Notes under the pieces: generated by a model
Databases searched by the model: none
Told to the model about the DNA's origin: nothing
What the model saw: only the letters and a program-made list of their open reading frames with translations
Shown here: in pieces, positions 1-8,263 of the stretch
Numbering within the stretch: position 1 is the first letter of the stretch
Layout: each line of letters opens with the position of its first letter
Assembly: GCA_040387735.1 (NCBI GenBank)
Contig: JAZKDE010000056.1
Coordinates: forward strand, 1-64,000
From: Arcicella sp040387735
Lineage (GTDB): Bacteria; Bacteroidota; Bacteroidia; Cytophagales; Spirosomataceae
Reading direction: 5' to 3'
DNA: 64,000 nt
Position numbers and translations under genes: made by a program

Positions 1-73
1 TATCAAAGCGTTGCATCATGGATTCTAAGGGATTTTCTTTGTCCTTTATCGGAGCAGGTTCTATGTATGTCAT
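1..73 (-). CDS. N-terminus of a Glu/Leu/Phe/Val dehydrogenase-like protein (partial, runs off the window)
   Basis: Only the first 24 codons are present, reading leftwards from an ATG at 73 with no stop. The start MTYIEPAPIKDKENPLESM followed by MQRFD is the N-terminus I associate with Bacteroidota glutamate dehydrogenases of the Glu/Leu/Phe/Val dehydrogenase family, cytoplasmic enzymes that interconvert glutamate and 2-oxoglutarate. This rests on recall of the leader peptide alone; no catalytic region is visible, so the substrate cannot be judged. Confidence 0.6.
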   Translation of the reverse strand, partial: MTYIEPAPIKDKENPLESMMQRFD

Positions 74-576
74 TTTATTGGTTTACAGTATTGAGAAGAA
101 AAAGGGAGAAGGACGACAAAACACAAAATAGAAACGAAGAACCCAATTAATCTTATCCTCTATTTTAGCTTTATCTTCTCTTCAATACCCTTTTTTTCTT
201 CCCTTTTAATCTGTCAATTATTGATGATTTTGCAAACTTACGATGAATGAAAGCAATAAATCAAGCCTTTATTTTTTAAGTAGAAATACTTGATTTTCAG
301 TGGAAAAGCACAAATTTGAAGTCTTTTTGTATTTTACTTTTTAACTTTATGGGAGATTGATGATTTAACCAAATATTCATTGGCAAATAGCTCAAATTAA
401 GAAATCATAAAATTTTAAAAAAATTTAATTAATTCTTGAAATATTGATATTTCAGAAAAAATGAATTTATATTTGTGGGATTTTTCATAACCGTATTCTA
501 AAATATAGCATTTATCCATAAAGAAACCAGTGGTAATCCTTAACTTAGAACCCATATAAACCCTATTAAATACAAA
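74..576. other. Intergenic region between divergent genes
   Basis: About 500 bases without a convincing gene, between the leftward dehydrogenase start and the rightward DksA-like gene. Bases 87-222 are purine-rich then pyrimidine-rich and show weak 7-base periodicity (ttatc/ctatt-type words), possibly a decayed member of the heptamer arrays seen elsewhere. The rest is AT-rich and should contain the promoters of both genes, but I cannot place a clear TAnnTTTG box. Confidence 0.5.
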
Positions 577-969
577 ATGGAAACGATTACAGAACAAAAA
601 ACCAGATACTCAAGTGAAGACCTTAAAGAGTTTGAGGAACTTATCACTAAAAAATTAGAGGATATTAGAGCAGAATTAAATTATATTCGTGAAGCACTCC
701 ATAAGCGTAACGACCCTGGAACTGATGTGACAGGTGGAAGTTCAAAGCTAATGGAAGACGGAGCAGATAGTTCTGAAAAAGAAAGTATGAGCCAATTGGC
801 AGCACGTTTGCAAAAATTTTCAATGCAATTAGAGAATGCTTTGATTCGTATTAAAAACGGAACTTATGGCGTGTGTGTTGATACGGGTAAGTTAATTCCA
901 AAAGAACGACTTAGAGCGGTTCCTCATACACAACAAACAATTGAAGCTAAGTTGATGAAACAACGATAG
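577..969 (+). CDS. TraR/DksA-family protein lacking the zinc-finger cysteines
   Basis: A 130-residue protein of the DksA/TraR type, expected to act on RNA polymerase through its secondary channel. The N-terminal half is charged and helical (coiled-coil hairpin region, residues 12-95, including the acidic DGADSSEKES stretch near the hairpin tip). The C-terminal motif NGTYGVCVDTGKLIPKERL matches the family's zinc-finger segment, but only C100 of the usual four cysteines is present; the second position is T103 and the distal pair is absent. That zinc-less form is common in Bacteroidota homologues as I know them. Transcribed alone, ending at a very strong shared terminator. Confidence 0.85.
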   Translation: METITEQKTRYSSEDLKEFEELITKKLEDIRAELNYIREALHKRNDPGTDVTGGSSKLMEDGADSSEKESMSQLAARLQKFSMQLENALIRIKNGTYGVCVDTGKLIPKERLRAVPHTQQTIEAKLMKQR

Positions 970-984
970 TTTTTCGTTATTTGT

Positions 985-1044
985 AAAAGTCAAAAAGGTA
1001 GAAGAATGAAGTTTTTATTTCATTCTTCTACCTTTTTGACTTTT
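985..1044. terminator. Bidirectional terminator, 26-bp perfect stem
   Basis: Bases 985-1010 and 1019-1044 are exact reverse complements (26 bp) around an 8-base loop, with A-runs and T-runs at the feet. It lies between the converging DksA-like gene and the DUF72 gene and can serve both. Confidence 0.9.
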
Positions 1045-1054
1045 ATATTCTGCC

Positions 1055-1963
1055 TTAAAACAAACTCATTTGCTCAACTTTTGGTAAAAATTTGGGTTCT
1101 TTAATAGTTAATCCACAATGTTTATTAAGCTGTTGAATCCAGTAAGCAGCTATTTCAGGGGCAATGGTATTTTCACAAATATGCACAAAAAGCCACAGTT
1201 CTTCTAAACCATTCTCAAGCCACGATTTGATTCTTTGCACCCACTCGTCAATCCGTTGATAGTCGGAAGGGTGTTCGTTCCCAACCCAACGAATAACCGC
1301 TTTGGGAATAGATAAACTTAGATGAACAACATCTCTCCTACCCGCCACATCCGTAATCACTGTACCGTGACCTAAGCTATTCAATAAAGCTAAAACATCT
1401 TGCCAAACTTTTTCATTTTTGAACCAATCTTCATTTCTAAATTCAACGGCAATTTTCAGATTATCAGGTAATTGCCTTAAATATTTCTCAAAAACAGGGA
1501 ATTGTCTTGGCGTAAAATAAGGAGCTAATTGTAGAAAAGGCATTCCTAATTTATCTTCTAATTTTAAGATTTGAGTACAAAACTCTGCTGTCAAACCTTC
1601 TGCATTCTGCAATAATTTATCGTGTGAAATTACTTGCGGAAACTTAGTACAAAAAGTAAATTTGGGACTTGATTCAGACTTCCAACGCTCAATTGTTTCA
1701 TCATTCGGGATTTGATAATGCGTAACGTTGAGTTCGATGGTATTAAATTGTTGGGAATATAATCTCAAAAAATCGGGCGTTTTGGCATTGTAAGGATAGA
1801 TTTTACCATTCCATTCTTTATTTGACCAAACGGGACAACCTACTTTGATAACAGGAGTTACAACCCTTTTTCCCGACAATATTTTTGCATTGAAAGTATT
1901 GTCGGGTTTCAAGGTGAAATCCGTTTTTTCTACATCATATTTTGAAAGTTTTCCAAAATCCAT
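1055..1963 (-). CDS. DUF72 (YecE-like) protein
   Basis: A 302-residue cytoplasmic protein of the DUF72 family, a TIM-barrel-like fold of unknown function. Diagnostic segments are visible: the early G-x-P-W-S region (KVGCPVWSNKEWNGKIYP), the ELNVTHYQIP segment, KFTFCTKFPQVISHD, the FLQLAPYF strand and the AVEFRNEDWF strand. It starts 10 bases downstream of the trpA stop, so it is probably the last cistron of an mpl-trpA-DUF72 transcript. No catalytic role is assigned to the family that I can rely on. Confidence 0.85.
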   Translation of the reverse strand: MDFGKLSKYDVEKTDFTLKPDNTFNAKILSGKRVVTPVIKVGCPVWSNKEWNGKIYPYNAKTPDFLRLYSQQFNTIELNVTHYQIPNDETIERWKSESSPKFTFCTKFPQVISHDKLLQNAEGLTAEFCTQILKLEDKLGMPFLQLAPYFTPRQFPVFEKYLRQLPDNLKIAVEFRNEDWFKNEKVWQDVLALLNSLGHGTVITDVAGRRDVVHLSLSIPKAVIRWVGNEHPSDYQRIDEWVQRIKSWLENGLEELWLFVHICENTIAPEIAAYWIQQLNKHCGLTIKEPKFLPKVEQMSLF

Positions 1964-1973
1964 TGATCAAAAT

Positions 1974-2753
1974 TTAACCATTTTTTACGCTACTCACAAA
2001 AGCCTTAATATCCCCCGCTAAATTTACCGACTGACCAATCAATTTGATAAAAGCACTACCAATAATTGCTCCTGCTGCCTGTGAAGCCGCTTTTTTAAAC
2101 GTCTCATTATCTGAAATTCCGAAACCAATTAAACGTGGATTCTTTAAATTCATGGTATTTACACGAGCAAAATAAGCTTCTTGGTCAATCGAAATACTTG
2201 ATTTCGCACCCGTCGTACTTGCTGAAGACACCATATAAATAAAACCATCTGAGATATTATCAATGTGTCTGATTCGTTCGTCGGCAGTTTGTGGCGTAAT
2301 CAAAAAAGTATTCAAAATACCATATTTGTCAAAAATTGCTTTGTATTCTTCTTCGTAAACGCTCGCTGGCATATCGGGTAAAATCAAGCCGTCCACGCCA
2401 ACTTCTTGGCATTTTTGACAGAAATTTTCAACCCCAAATTGTATCACAGGATTTACATAACCCATCAATAAAATGGGTACAGTAATACCAGATTCACGGA
2501 TTCCTGCTAATTGCTCAAAAAGTAGCTTTACTGACATTCCATTATCCAAAGCAATTTGGTTTGACTGTTGAATAGTCTCACCATCTGCCACAGGGTCAGA
2601 ATAAGGCATTCCGATTTCTACTAAATCTGCTCCACCATCTTGCAAAGCTTTTAAAATCACTGTGGTATCGTCTATTTTCGGAAATCCTGCGGTGAAATAA
2701 ACGTTGAGAATATTATTTGTTTTCTCTTGGAAAAGTTGTTTAATACGGTTCAT
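1974..2753 (-). CDS. trpA: Tryptophan synthase alpha subunit
   Basis: A 259-residue TIM barrel that cleaves indole-3-glycerol phosphate to indole and glyceraldehyde 3-phosphate and passes indole to TrpB. The catalytic glutamate is E46 in LVEIGMPYSDP and the catalytic aspartate D57 in VADGE, equivalent to Glu49/Asp60 of the enterobacterial enzyme. GFGISDNETF and AGAIIGSAFIK form the phosphate-binding end. Length is normal. It is odd that no other trp gene is adjacent: upstream is mpl, separated only by a REP-like hairpin pair, and downstream is a DUF72 gene. Confidence 0.97.
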   Translation of the reverse strand: MNRIKQLFQEKTNNILNVYFTAGFPKIDDTTVILKALQDGGADLVEIGMPYSDPVADGETIQQSNQIALDNGMSVKLLFEQLAGIRESGITVPILLMGYVNPVIQFGVENFCQKCQEVGVDGLILPDMPASVYEEEYKAIFDKYGILNTFLITPQTADERIRHIDNISDGFIYMVSSASTTGAKSSISIDQEAYFARVNTMNLKNPRLIGFGISDNETFKKAASQAAGAIIGSAFIKLIGQSVNLAGDIKAFVSSVKNG

Positions 2754-2758
2754 ATTTT

Positions 2759-2817
2759 GTAACCTGATGTATAAACATCGGGGTTTTATATTTTTAACGA
2801 ACTAAAAGTTCGTGTTA
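2759..2817. repeat. REP-like inverted hairpin pair (BIME-like) between mpl and trpA
   Basis: On the plus strand a GTAAC foot (2759-2763) leads into a hairpin of GATGT-ATAA-ACATC; on the minus strand a second GTAAC foot (2817-2813) leads into ACGAAC-loop-GTTCGT at 2797-2813. The two units face each other and fill the entire gap between the two cistrons. The TAA stop codon of mpl (2815-2817) is the TAA inside the foot. REP elements known from other bacteria have a GTAG-type foot and pair up the same way; equating them is my inference. Confidence 0.6.
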
Positions 2818-4176
2818 CATCAAAATTGTTTTAGCTAATTCATTAAAATCCAAACCATTGAAAGTCCCTGACGACATCATCAGTAAATTCGAGCCACGCC
2901 ATCGCTGTGCAAGAAGGAATGTTTTCAGCAAATCATTATCCGTGAAAACTTGAAGATTTGGATTATTGAAATGTACTTTAATATCCTCGGGCGTAATGGC
3001 TGGTAATTTCTTGTGTTCCAAGGTTTTAGAACTAAAATATACCACAGGCACATCGGCTGCATTCAATTTATTGGCGTATTCTCCCAAGAAATCTTTATTC
3101 AAACTGCTAAATGTATGCAATTCTAAACAAGCCACTAATTGACGGTTCGGGAACTGAGCTTTTACCGCTTTGGTCGTTGCTTCAACCTTAGAAGGAGCAT
3201 GAGCAAAGTCTTTATAAATTACCGTTTCTTCATTTTTGCCAACTAATTCTAAACGTTTTGCAGCTCCTTTAAATGAAGGAATCGCTGCGTAAAATTCGTC
3301 ATCATCAATACCAATTTGAGATAAAACGAATCTCGCACCATTCAGGTTTTTGAGGTTATGCTCGCCAAAAATTTCAATTTCTAACTCTTTTTTGTTCGGC
3401 AAAATCAAAAATGTTTTACCGTCACGCACTTTGTTCGGATGAGCTTGGTACGGAAATCTTTTTACTGCCTCACGCTCAACTAAGCCAATTTTTTCTACCA
3501 AAGCATCTGTTTCATCATAAATAAAACTTCCTGCTTTGGGCAATTCGTTAGCTAATAATTCAAATTGGTGAACGTAGTCGTTGAAATCTGGATAAACATT
3601 AATATGGTCCCAAGCGATGCCAGACATCAACATTACATGAGGATGATAATGCAGAAATTTAGGCTGACGGTCGATTGGCGAAGACAAATATTCATCACCT
3701 TCAATTACAATCACGGGAGCGTCCGACAATTTCGCCATCGTATCAAAACCTTCAATTCTCGCCCCAACCATATAATCAAATTGACGGTTATGAAATTTCA
3801 GCACGTGCAGAATCATCGAAGTTATCGTTGTTTTTCCGTGACTTCCCGCAATGACAACTCGCTGTTTATGAAGACTTTGCGAATAAATAAATTCAGGATA
3901 AGAATAAATTTTCATACCTAATTCTTGTGCTTTCGCTAATTCAGAATTATCTATTCGAGCGTGCATTCCCAAAATAACACAGCTTAAATCAGCCGTAATT
4001 TTTTCGGGAAACCAACCCATTTCAGCGGGCAACAAACCTTTTTCAGCCAATAATGTCCGTGAGGGTTCATAAATTTCATCGTCAGAACCAGTAACGAAAA
4101 AGCCTCTATTGTGTAAATCAATAGCTAAATTGTGCATGGCAGCACCGCCAATCGCAATGAAGTGAATTTTTTGCAT
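2815..4176 (-). CDS. mpl: UDP-N-acetylmuramate:L-alanyl-gamma-D-glutamyl-meso-diaminopimelate ligase
   Basis: A 453-residue Mur-ligase family enzyme that attaches the recycled tripeptide L-Ala-D-Glu-mesoDAP to UDP-MurNAc in murein recycling. The N-terminal nucleotide domain begins with HFIAIGGAAMHNLA, and the ATP P-loop is GSHGKTT at residues 111-117. EGDEY and the central HAPSK segment are typical of Mpl rather than MurC. Cytoplasmic. Its stop codon lies in the foot of a REP-like hairpin, and trpA follows after about 60 bases, suggesting co-transcription. It diverges from the decarboxylase gene at 4590. Confidence 0.95.
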   Translation of the reverse strand: MQKIHFIAIGGAAMHNLAIDLHNRGFFVTGSDDEIYEPSRTLLAEKGLLPAEMGWFPEKITADLSCVILGMHARIDNSELAKAQELGMKIYSYPEFIYSQSLHKQRVVIAGSHGKTTITSMILHVLKFHNRQFDYMVGARIEGFDTMAKLSDAPVIVIEGDEYLSSPIDRQPKFLHYHPHVMLMSGIAWDHINVYPDFNDYVHQFELLANELPKAGSFIYDETDALVEKIGLVEREAVKRFPYQAHPNKVRDGKTFLILPNKKELEIEIFGEHNLKNLNGARFVLSQIGIDDDEFYAAIPSFKGAAKRLELVGKNEETVIYKDFAHAPSKVEATTKAVKAQFPNRQLVACLELHTFSSLNKDFLGEYANKLNAADVPVVYFSSKTLEHKKLPAITPEDIKVHFNNPNLQVFTDNDLLKTFLLAQRWRGSNLLMMSSGTFNGLDFNELAKTILM

Positions 4177-4589
4177 AAAGAAATAAGGACTACTATCCCG
4201 CCTGTAATAAACTAATTTTAACTTCAGAACGTTAAATATTTTCAGGAATTGGTCTTACGGTATTAATGGTTGGTAAAATCGAAATATGTTAGCTTTTTAT
4301 TAACTCAATTTTAAACCTTAATATTACGACTCTAAAATAATCATTTTACGCTTGCAAAGGTCATACTTTTATTGCACTTTTACACGCTTTTTATGGAATT
4401 GGTATGAGTTTTGACTCATTTGCTTAATGGATATTTAAAATATAAGAATTAGGCATATTTCCGAACACCAAAAACAACACTCTGATTGTCAAACAATTAG
4501 CAATTAATACCCTGTATAATCAACGATTATCTGATAAATTTAACTTAATTAACGGACTCAAAACTCCCATTTATGCTTTTTAGCTTAGG
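4177..4589. other. Divergent intergenic region, mpl / decarboxylase
   Basis: About 410 AT-rich bases that must hold the promoters of mpl (leftward) and the decarboxylase (rightward). I see no clean TTTG-N19-TAnnTTTG pair and no credible small gene. Confidence 0.5.
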
Positions 4590-6074
4590 ATGAAGAACTA
4601 CATTGACCTGATTGACCAAACGATTGAATTCCCGACGTTGGAGTTCAACATTGACCAAGACCATGAACTTTTGTTCAATAATGTGCCTTTAATGGACATT
4701 ATTCAGCAATATGGTACGCCCCTTAAAATTACGTATCTTCCCAAGATTGGCGAGCATATAGAAAACTCAAAGAGGCTTTTCAAAAATGCCATCAAAAAGT
4801 ACAATTACAAAGGAAATTATACTTATTGTTATTGTACAAAATCTTCCCACTTCAAGTTTATCGTTGAAGAGGTTTTGAGTCACAATGTTCACCTCGAAAC
4901 TTCGTCTGCTTTTGATATTTCAATCATTAGGGATTTACATTCAAAGAATAAGATTTCTAAACAGACTTATATTCTTTGCAATGGATATAAGCTACCCCTT
5001 TATACGCAGTATATCAGTGAGTTAATCAACGAAGGATTCAATTGTATTCCTATCTTGGATAACTTAAAGGAAATTGATTTTTACGATAAATTTGTTACGG
5101 CAGAAACTGTAAATTTGGGTATTCGTATTGCAACGGATGAAGAGCCTGATTTCTCTTTTTATACTTCTCGTTTAGGACTCAGATATTCTGATGTCATGGA
5201 ATTATACAAGAATAAGATTGAAGGAAGCAGTCGCTATAAATTAAAGATGTTACATTTCTTTATCAATACAGGTATTAAAGATAGTGCCTATTATTGGTCA
5301 GAATTGAGCCGTTTTATTTACAAATATTGCGAGATTAAAAAAGTTTGTCCAGAACTTGATTCAATTGATTTGGGCGGCGGTTTACCGATACAAACTTCGT
5401 TACAATTCAATTACGATTATCAATCAATGATTGATGAAATTGTGGAGTCTATTTCATGGATTTGCAATAAAAGTAACGTTCCTGTCCCTAATCTTTTCAC
5501 CGAATTTGGTTCATACACCGTTGGAGAAAGTGGAGCTGTTTTGTACGAAATTATCGACCAGAAATTGCAGAATGACAAGGAGTTATGGTACATGATTAAC
5601 GGTTCTTTCATTACGCAATTACCTGATTCGTGGGGAATGAACCAGAAATATATCATGTTGCCAGTCAACAACTGGGGAAGTCCATACCAAAAAGTGAATT
5701 TAGGTGGTTTGACTTGTGATTCGATGGATTTTTATAATACCGAGGCTCACAGTTCCGATTTATATTTGCCCATTTACGAAGAAGCTCAAGAGCGTCAATT
5801 TGTCGGTTTTTTTCACACAGGAGCGTACCAAGAATCTTTGGGTGGCTACGGCGGAATTCAACACTGTTTAATTCCTGCTCCGAAGCACGTAATTGTAGAC
5901 AGATTAGAAGATGGCACCATCACAACCCGTTTATTTGCTGACGAACAGGGCAAAGAAGGAATGATGACAATTTTGGGTTACGGCGACAAAGTGCAGGAGC
6001 AAGAAGAAAAAATCCTACTCATTAGTAAGGAAGATATGGAGTTGGCAGAGCAAATGTCTTTGGTTGAACAATAA
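4590..6074 (+). CDS. speA: Fold-III PLP-dependent decarboxylase, probably arginine decarboxylase
   Basis: A 494-residue protein of the alanine-racemase-like (fold III) PLP decarboxylases. The PLP lysine is K84 in YCYCTKSSHF; the glycine-rich phosphate-binding loop DLGGGLP lies near residue 260; the C-terminal beta domain carries the GGLTCDSMDFY segment with the catalytic cysteine and the substrate-side HTGAYQE motif. The length (494) is shorter than the 630-residue SpeA of gamma-proteobacteria, but shorter versions annotated as arginine decarboxylase occur in Bacteroidota. Arginine (to agmatine, for polyamines) is the most likely substrate; diaminopimelate, ornithine or carboxynorspermidine decarboxylases share the fold and cannot be excluded. 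Transcribed alone. Confidence 0.75.
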   Translation: MKNYIDLIDQTIEFPTLEFNIDQDHELLFNNVPLMDIIQQYGTPLKITYLPKIGEHIENSKRLFKNAIKKYNYKGNYTYCYCTKSSHFKFIVEEVLSHNVHLETSSAFDISIIRDLHSKNKISKQTYILCNGYKLPLYTQYISELINEGFNCIPILDNLKEIDFYDKFVTAETVNLGIRIATDEEPDFSFYTSRLGLRYSDVMELYKNKIEGSSRYKLKMLHFFINTGIKDSAYYWSELSRFIYKYCEIKKVCPELDSIDLGGGLPIQTSLQFNYDYQSMIDEIVESISWICNKSNVPVPNLFTEFGSYTVGESGAVLYEIIDQKLQNDKELWYMINGSFITQLPDSWGMNQKYIMLPVNNWGSPYQKVNLGGLTCDSMDFYNTEAHSSDLYLPIYEEAQERQFVGFFHTGAYQESLGGYGGIQHCLIPAPKHVIVDRLEDGTITTRLFADEQGKEGMMTILGYGDKVQEQEEKILLISKEDMELAEQMSLVEQ

Positions 6075-6186
6075 GAAATTTGTGATTTTCGGTTTAAGAT
6101 TGCAGTTTGATTCTTTTCAAAATCAGCAATCACGTAACCGATTGAAAATTAATTACTTGTAGAACAATAATTAAAAAGGTTTTTCG

Positions 6187-6194
6187 TAATTTTG
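6187..6194 (+). promoter_or_regulatory. Possible -7 box (TAATTTTG)
   Basis: Matches the Bacteroidota TAnnTTTG box 42 bases before the ATG of the small lipoprotein gene. No good -33 TTTG at the expected spacing. Confidence 0.4.
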
Positions 6195-6236
6195 TTGTGT
6201 AATTAATCCTTACACAACCCATACAAATACTGAATC

Positions 6237-6365
6237 ATGAAAAAATCAACCATCATTTTAGGATTATTAGGCGTTTTATGCTTGGCATCATGTGCCAGAA
6301 AAAATAATTGTCCTGCTTACGGAAGCACGAGCATAGAGAAACCTGCCTATAAAGGTAGAAATTAA
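6237..6365 (+). CDS. Very small lipoprotein (42 residues)
   Basis: A short reading frame starting with ATG at 6237. It encodes MKKSTIILGLLGVLCLASC, a complete type II signal peptide with lipobox LASC, followed by only 23 residues (ARKNNCPAYGSTSIEKPAYK and a short end). After processing about 24 residues would remain on the lipid anchor, including a second cysteine. A promoter-like box precedes it and a strong terminator follows 13 bases after the stop, so it appears to be its own transcription unit. I recognise the SCARKNNCPAYGS core as recurring in Cytophagales hypothetical proteins, from memory; function is unknown. Confidence 0.75.
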   Translation: MKKSTIILGLLGVLCLASCARKNNCPAYGSTSIEKPAYKGRN

Positions 6366-6378
6366 GATATTGTAAGTA

Positions 6379-6421
6379 AAAAGGCGTTAGAAATGAAACA
6401 AATCATTTTTAACGCCTTTTT
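6379..6421. terminator. Bidirectional terminator
   Basis: An AAAAGGCGTTA arm pairs with TAACGCCTTTT around a roughly 20-base loop, with a T-tract on each strand. It separates the convergent small lipoprotein gene and the FKBP gene. Confidence 0.85.
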
Positions 6422-6459
6422 GTGTTTACTTTCCGAACATCGCAACTAACATCAATTTC

Positions 6460-6897
6460 TTAGTTAGTTTTCAATAACTCCACTTCAAAAATCAAAGTAG
6501 CTCCTCCAGGAATATCTGCACCCGCTCCACGCTCACCGTAAGCCAAATGATGAGGAAGATAAAATTTATATTTACTACCAGTTGGCATTAATTGTAAACC
6601 TTCAGTCCAACCCGTAATTACTTGGTTCAAGCCAAAACTAATTGGTTCATTACGCAAAACACTACTGTCAAAAATCACACCGTCGATGGTTGTTCCGTGA
6701 TAATGCGTAAGCACTTTCGCTCTTGGACCGCTTGGTTTTGGACCATCACCTTGAACCAAAACTTCGTATTGAAGGCCACTTTCAGTCTCAATAACTTCTG
6801 GTCTTTTTTTATTTTCTGCTAAAAAAGCTTTTCCTTTTTCTATTTCGTTCTTCATGATTTCTTGTAAATGTTGTTGTCTTCTTTCAAAAATATTCAT
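6460..6897 (-). CDS. FKBP-type peptidyl-prolyl cis-trans isomerase
   Basis: A 145-residue protein: a charged N-terminal helix (residues 1-35) followed by one FKBP domain. Domain hallmarks are visible: VLTHYHGTTIDGVIFDSS, the VITGWTEGLQLMPTGSKY core and LAYGERGAGADIPGGATLIF with the final strand FEVELL. It catalyses cis-trans isomerisation of prolyl bonds. There is no signal peptide, so it is probably cytoplasmic. It resembles the C-terminal part of FkpA/FklB-type enzymes with the dimerisation helices shortened. Own transcription unit. Confidence 0.93.
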   Translation of the reverse strand: MNIFERRQQHLQEIMKNEIEKGKAFLAENKKRPEVIETESGLQYEVLVQGDGPKPSGPRAKVLTHYHGTTIDGVIFDSSVLRNEPISFGLNQVITGWTEGLQLMPTGSKYKFYLPHHLAYGERGAGADIPGGATLIFEVELLKTN

Positions 6898-6931
6898 TGT
6901 ACTTGTTAATATAATAATACGTTTTCGGCCC

Positions 6932-6939
6932 CAAAGATA
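6932..6939 (-). promoter_or_regulatory. -7 box of the FKBP gene
   Basis: TATCTTTG on the minus strand, matching TAnnTTTG, 35 bases before the FKBP start codon. No clear -33 element. Confidence 0.5.
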
Positions 6940-7046
6940 AGAAATAATCCTGCTCTTTCCACATTTGTATTTTAGGGAAAAAGCAAATCAGGCATCGTTC
7001 AAAATAGAGGTTATCCACTTTTAAAAGCACACAAAAATATTAATTG

Positions 7047-7078
7047 TTGGCTAAAACTATTAACTTAGAGTAAGTTTG
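7047..7078 (+). promoter_or_regulatory. Promoter of nagA
   Basis: TTG (7047-7049), 21 bases, then TAAGTTTG (7071-7078), close to the Bacteroidota consensus. The start codon is 45 bases downstream. Confidence 0.55.
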
Positions 7079-7122
7079 AAAAACGAAATACTATTTATTT
7101 CTAAACATTATTAAATCATAAA

Positions 7123-8247
7123 ATGTACGCACTAAAGAACGGAAAAATATTTACTTCTGAGGAAATTATTCACAATAATATTATTCTTATTGAGGGAGAA
7201 AATATCAGTAAAATCATTCCCGAAGAGAATGATGAAGAAATCGACCCTGACACACAAATAATTGATTTAAAAGGACTTAACATCTCACCTTCCTTCATTG
7301 ACATTCAGATTTACGGTGGCGGAGGAAGTTTGTACAACTCAAAAACAACGGAAGAGACCATCCGTAAAACCTACATTGAGATTCGGAGCCAAGGGACTAC
7401 TCATTTTCAAATAACACTTTCATCAACACCATTAAATAAAATTTTGGAGTCGATAGAAGTAGCAAAAGATTATCTCAAAAATGGCGGTAAAGGTTTAGCA
7501 GGATTACATTTAGAAGGCCCTTTTTTTAGCTTTCCAAAACGTGGAGCCCACGTAGCAGAATTCATTCGAAAACCAACTAATGAAGAATTACAAACCATTA
7601 TTCAAGCCTGCATAGGTTTACCAACCTACATGACGATTGCCCCCGAAGAATTTACGAATGAGCAGTTACAAATGCTTCTGGACAGTGATATTATTGTGGC
7701 GGCAGGTCATAGTTCGGCAACTTATCATCAAGCAATGGATGCTTTTGGAAAAGGTATTAAACGGGTTACGCATTTATTCAATGCTATGTCGCAATTTCAA
7801 AGCCGTGAACCTGGCTTGGTTGGAGCAACTTACGACTCCGATGTTTGGGCGAGTATCATTCCAGACGGCATTCACGTGGATTTTACGAGTATCAGGATTT
7901 CTAAAAAGGTGATGGGCGAAAGACTATTTATCATCACCGATGCCGTAACCAATGACACTTCTGGCGATTATAAATTTATTCACGCTGGTACACATTATAT
8001 CGATTTAAAAGGTACGCTTTCGGGTTCGGCACTTACGATGATTCAAGGCGTTAAGAATTGCGTTGAACAAGTCGGCATTTCACTCGAAGAATCCCTCAGA
8101 ATGGCATCAACATATCCTGCCAAAGTTTTGAATTTAGATCAGCATCTCGGAAAAATAAAAGCTCATTACCAAGCGAATATGGTAATTTTTGATGATAATT
8201 TTGTGGTGAAAGGCATTATTGAAAGTGGGTGCCTTGAATGGTTTTAA
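7123..8247 (+). CDS. nagA: N-acetylglucosamine-6-phosphate deacetylase
   Basis: A 374-residue metal-dependent amidohydrolase that removes acetate from GlcNAc-6-phosphate in amino-sugar and peptidoglycan recycling. The beta-barrel opens at residue 50 with LNISPSFIDIQIYGGGG. The family's metal and substrate motifs are seen: GLHLEGPFFS, AGHSSATYHQAMDAF, RVTHLFNAMSQF and the catalytic aspartate in FIITDAV. Length is normal. An aminotransferase gene follows after 16 bases, so the two are probably co-transcribed; no glucosamine-6-phosphate deaminase is adjacent. Confidence 0.95.
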   Translation: MYALKNGKIFTSEEIIHNNIILIEGENISKIIPEENDEEIDPDTQIIDLKGLNISPSFIDIQIYGGGGSLYNSKTTEETIRKTYIEIRSQGTTHFQITLSSTPLNKILESIEVAKDYLKNGGKGLAGLHLEGPFFSFPKRGAHVAEFIRKPTNEELQTIIQACIGLPTYMTIAPEEFTNEQLQMLLDSDIIVAAGHSSATYHQAMDAFGKGIKRVTHLFNAMSQFQSREPGLVGATYDSDVWASIIPDGIHVDFTSIRISKKVMGERLFIITDAVTNDTSGDYKFIHAGTHYIDLKGTLSGSALTMIQGVKNCVEQVGISLEESLRMASTYPAKVLNLDQHLGKIKAHYQANMVIFDDNFVVKGIIESGCLEWF

Positions 8248-8263
8248 CAGATAAAAATTACGA

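Noticed and set aside
415..597. 60-codon minus-strand frame upstream of the DksA-like gene
   Set aside because: It overlaps the DksA-like start codon and has no recognisable features.
3565..3921. 118-codon frame opposite mpl
   Set aside because: Entirely antisense to a well-supported gene; protein looks like a shadow translation.
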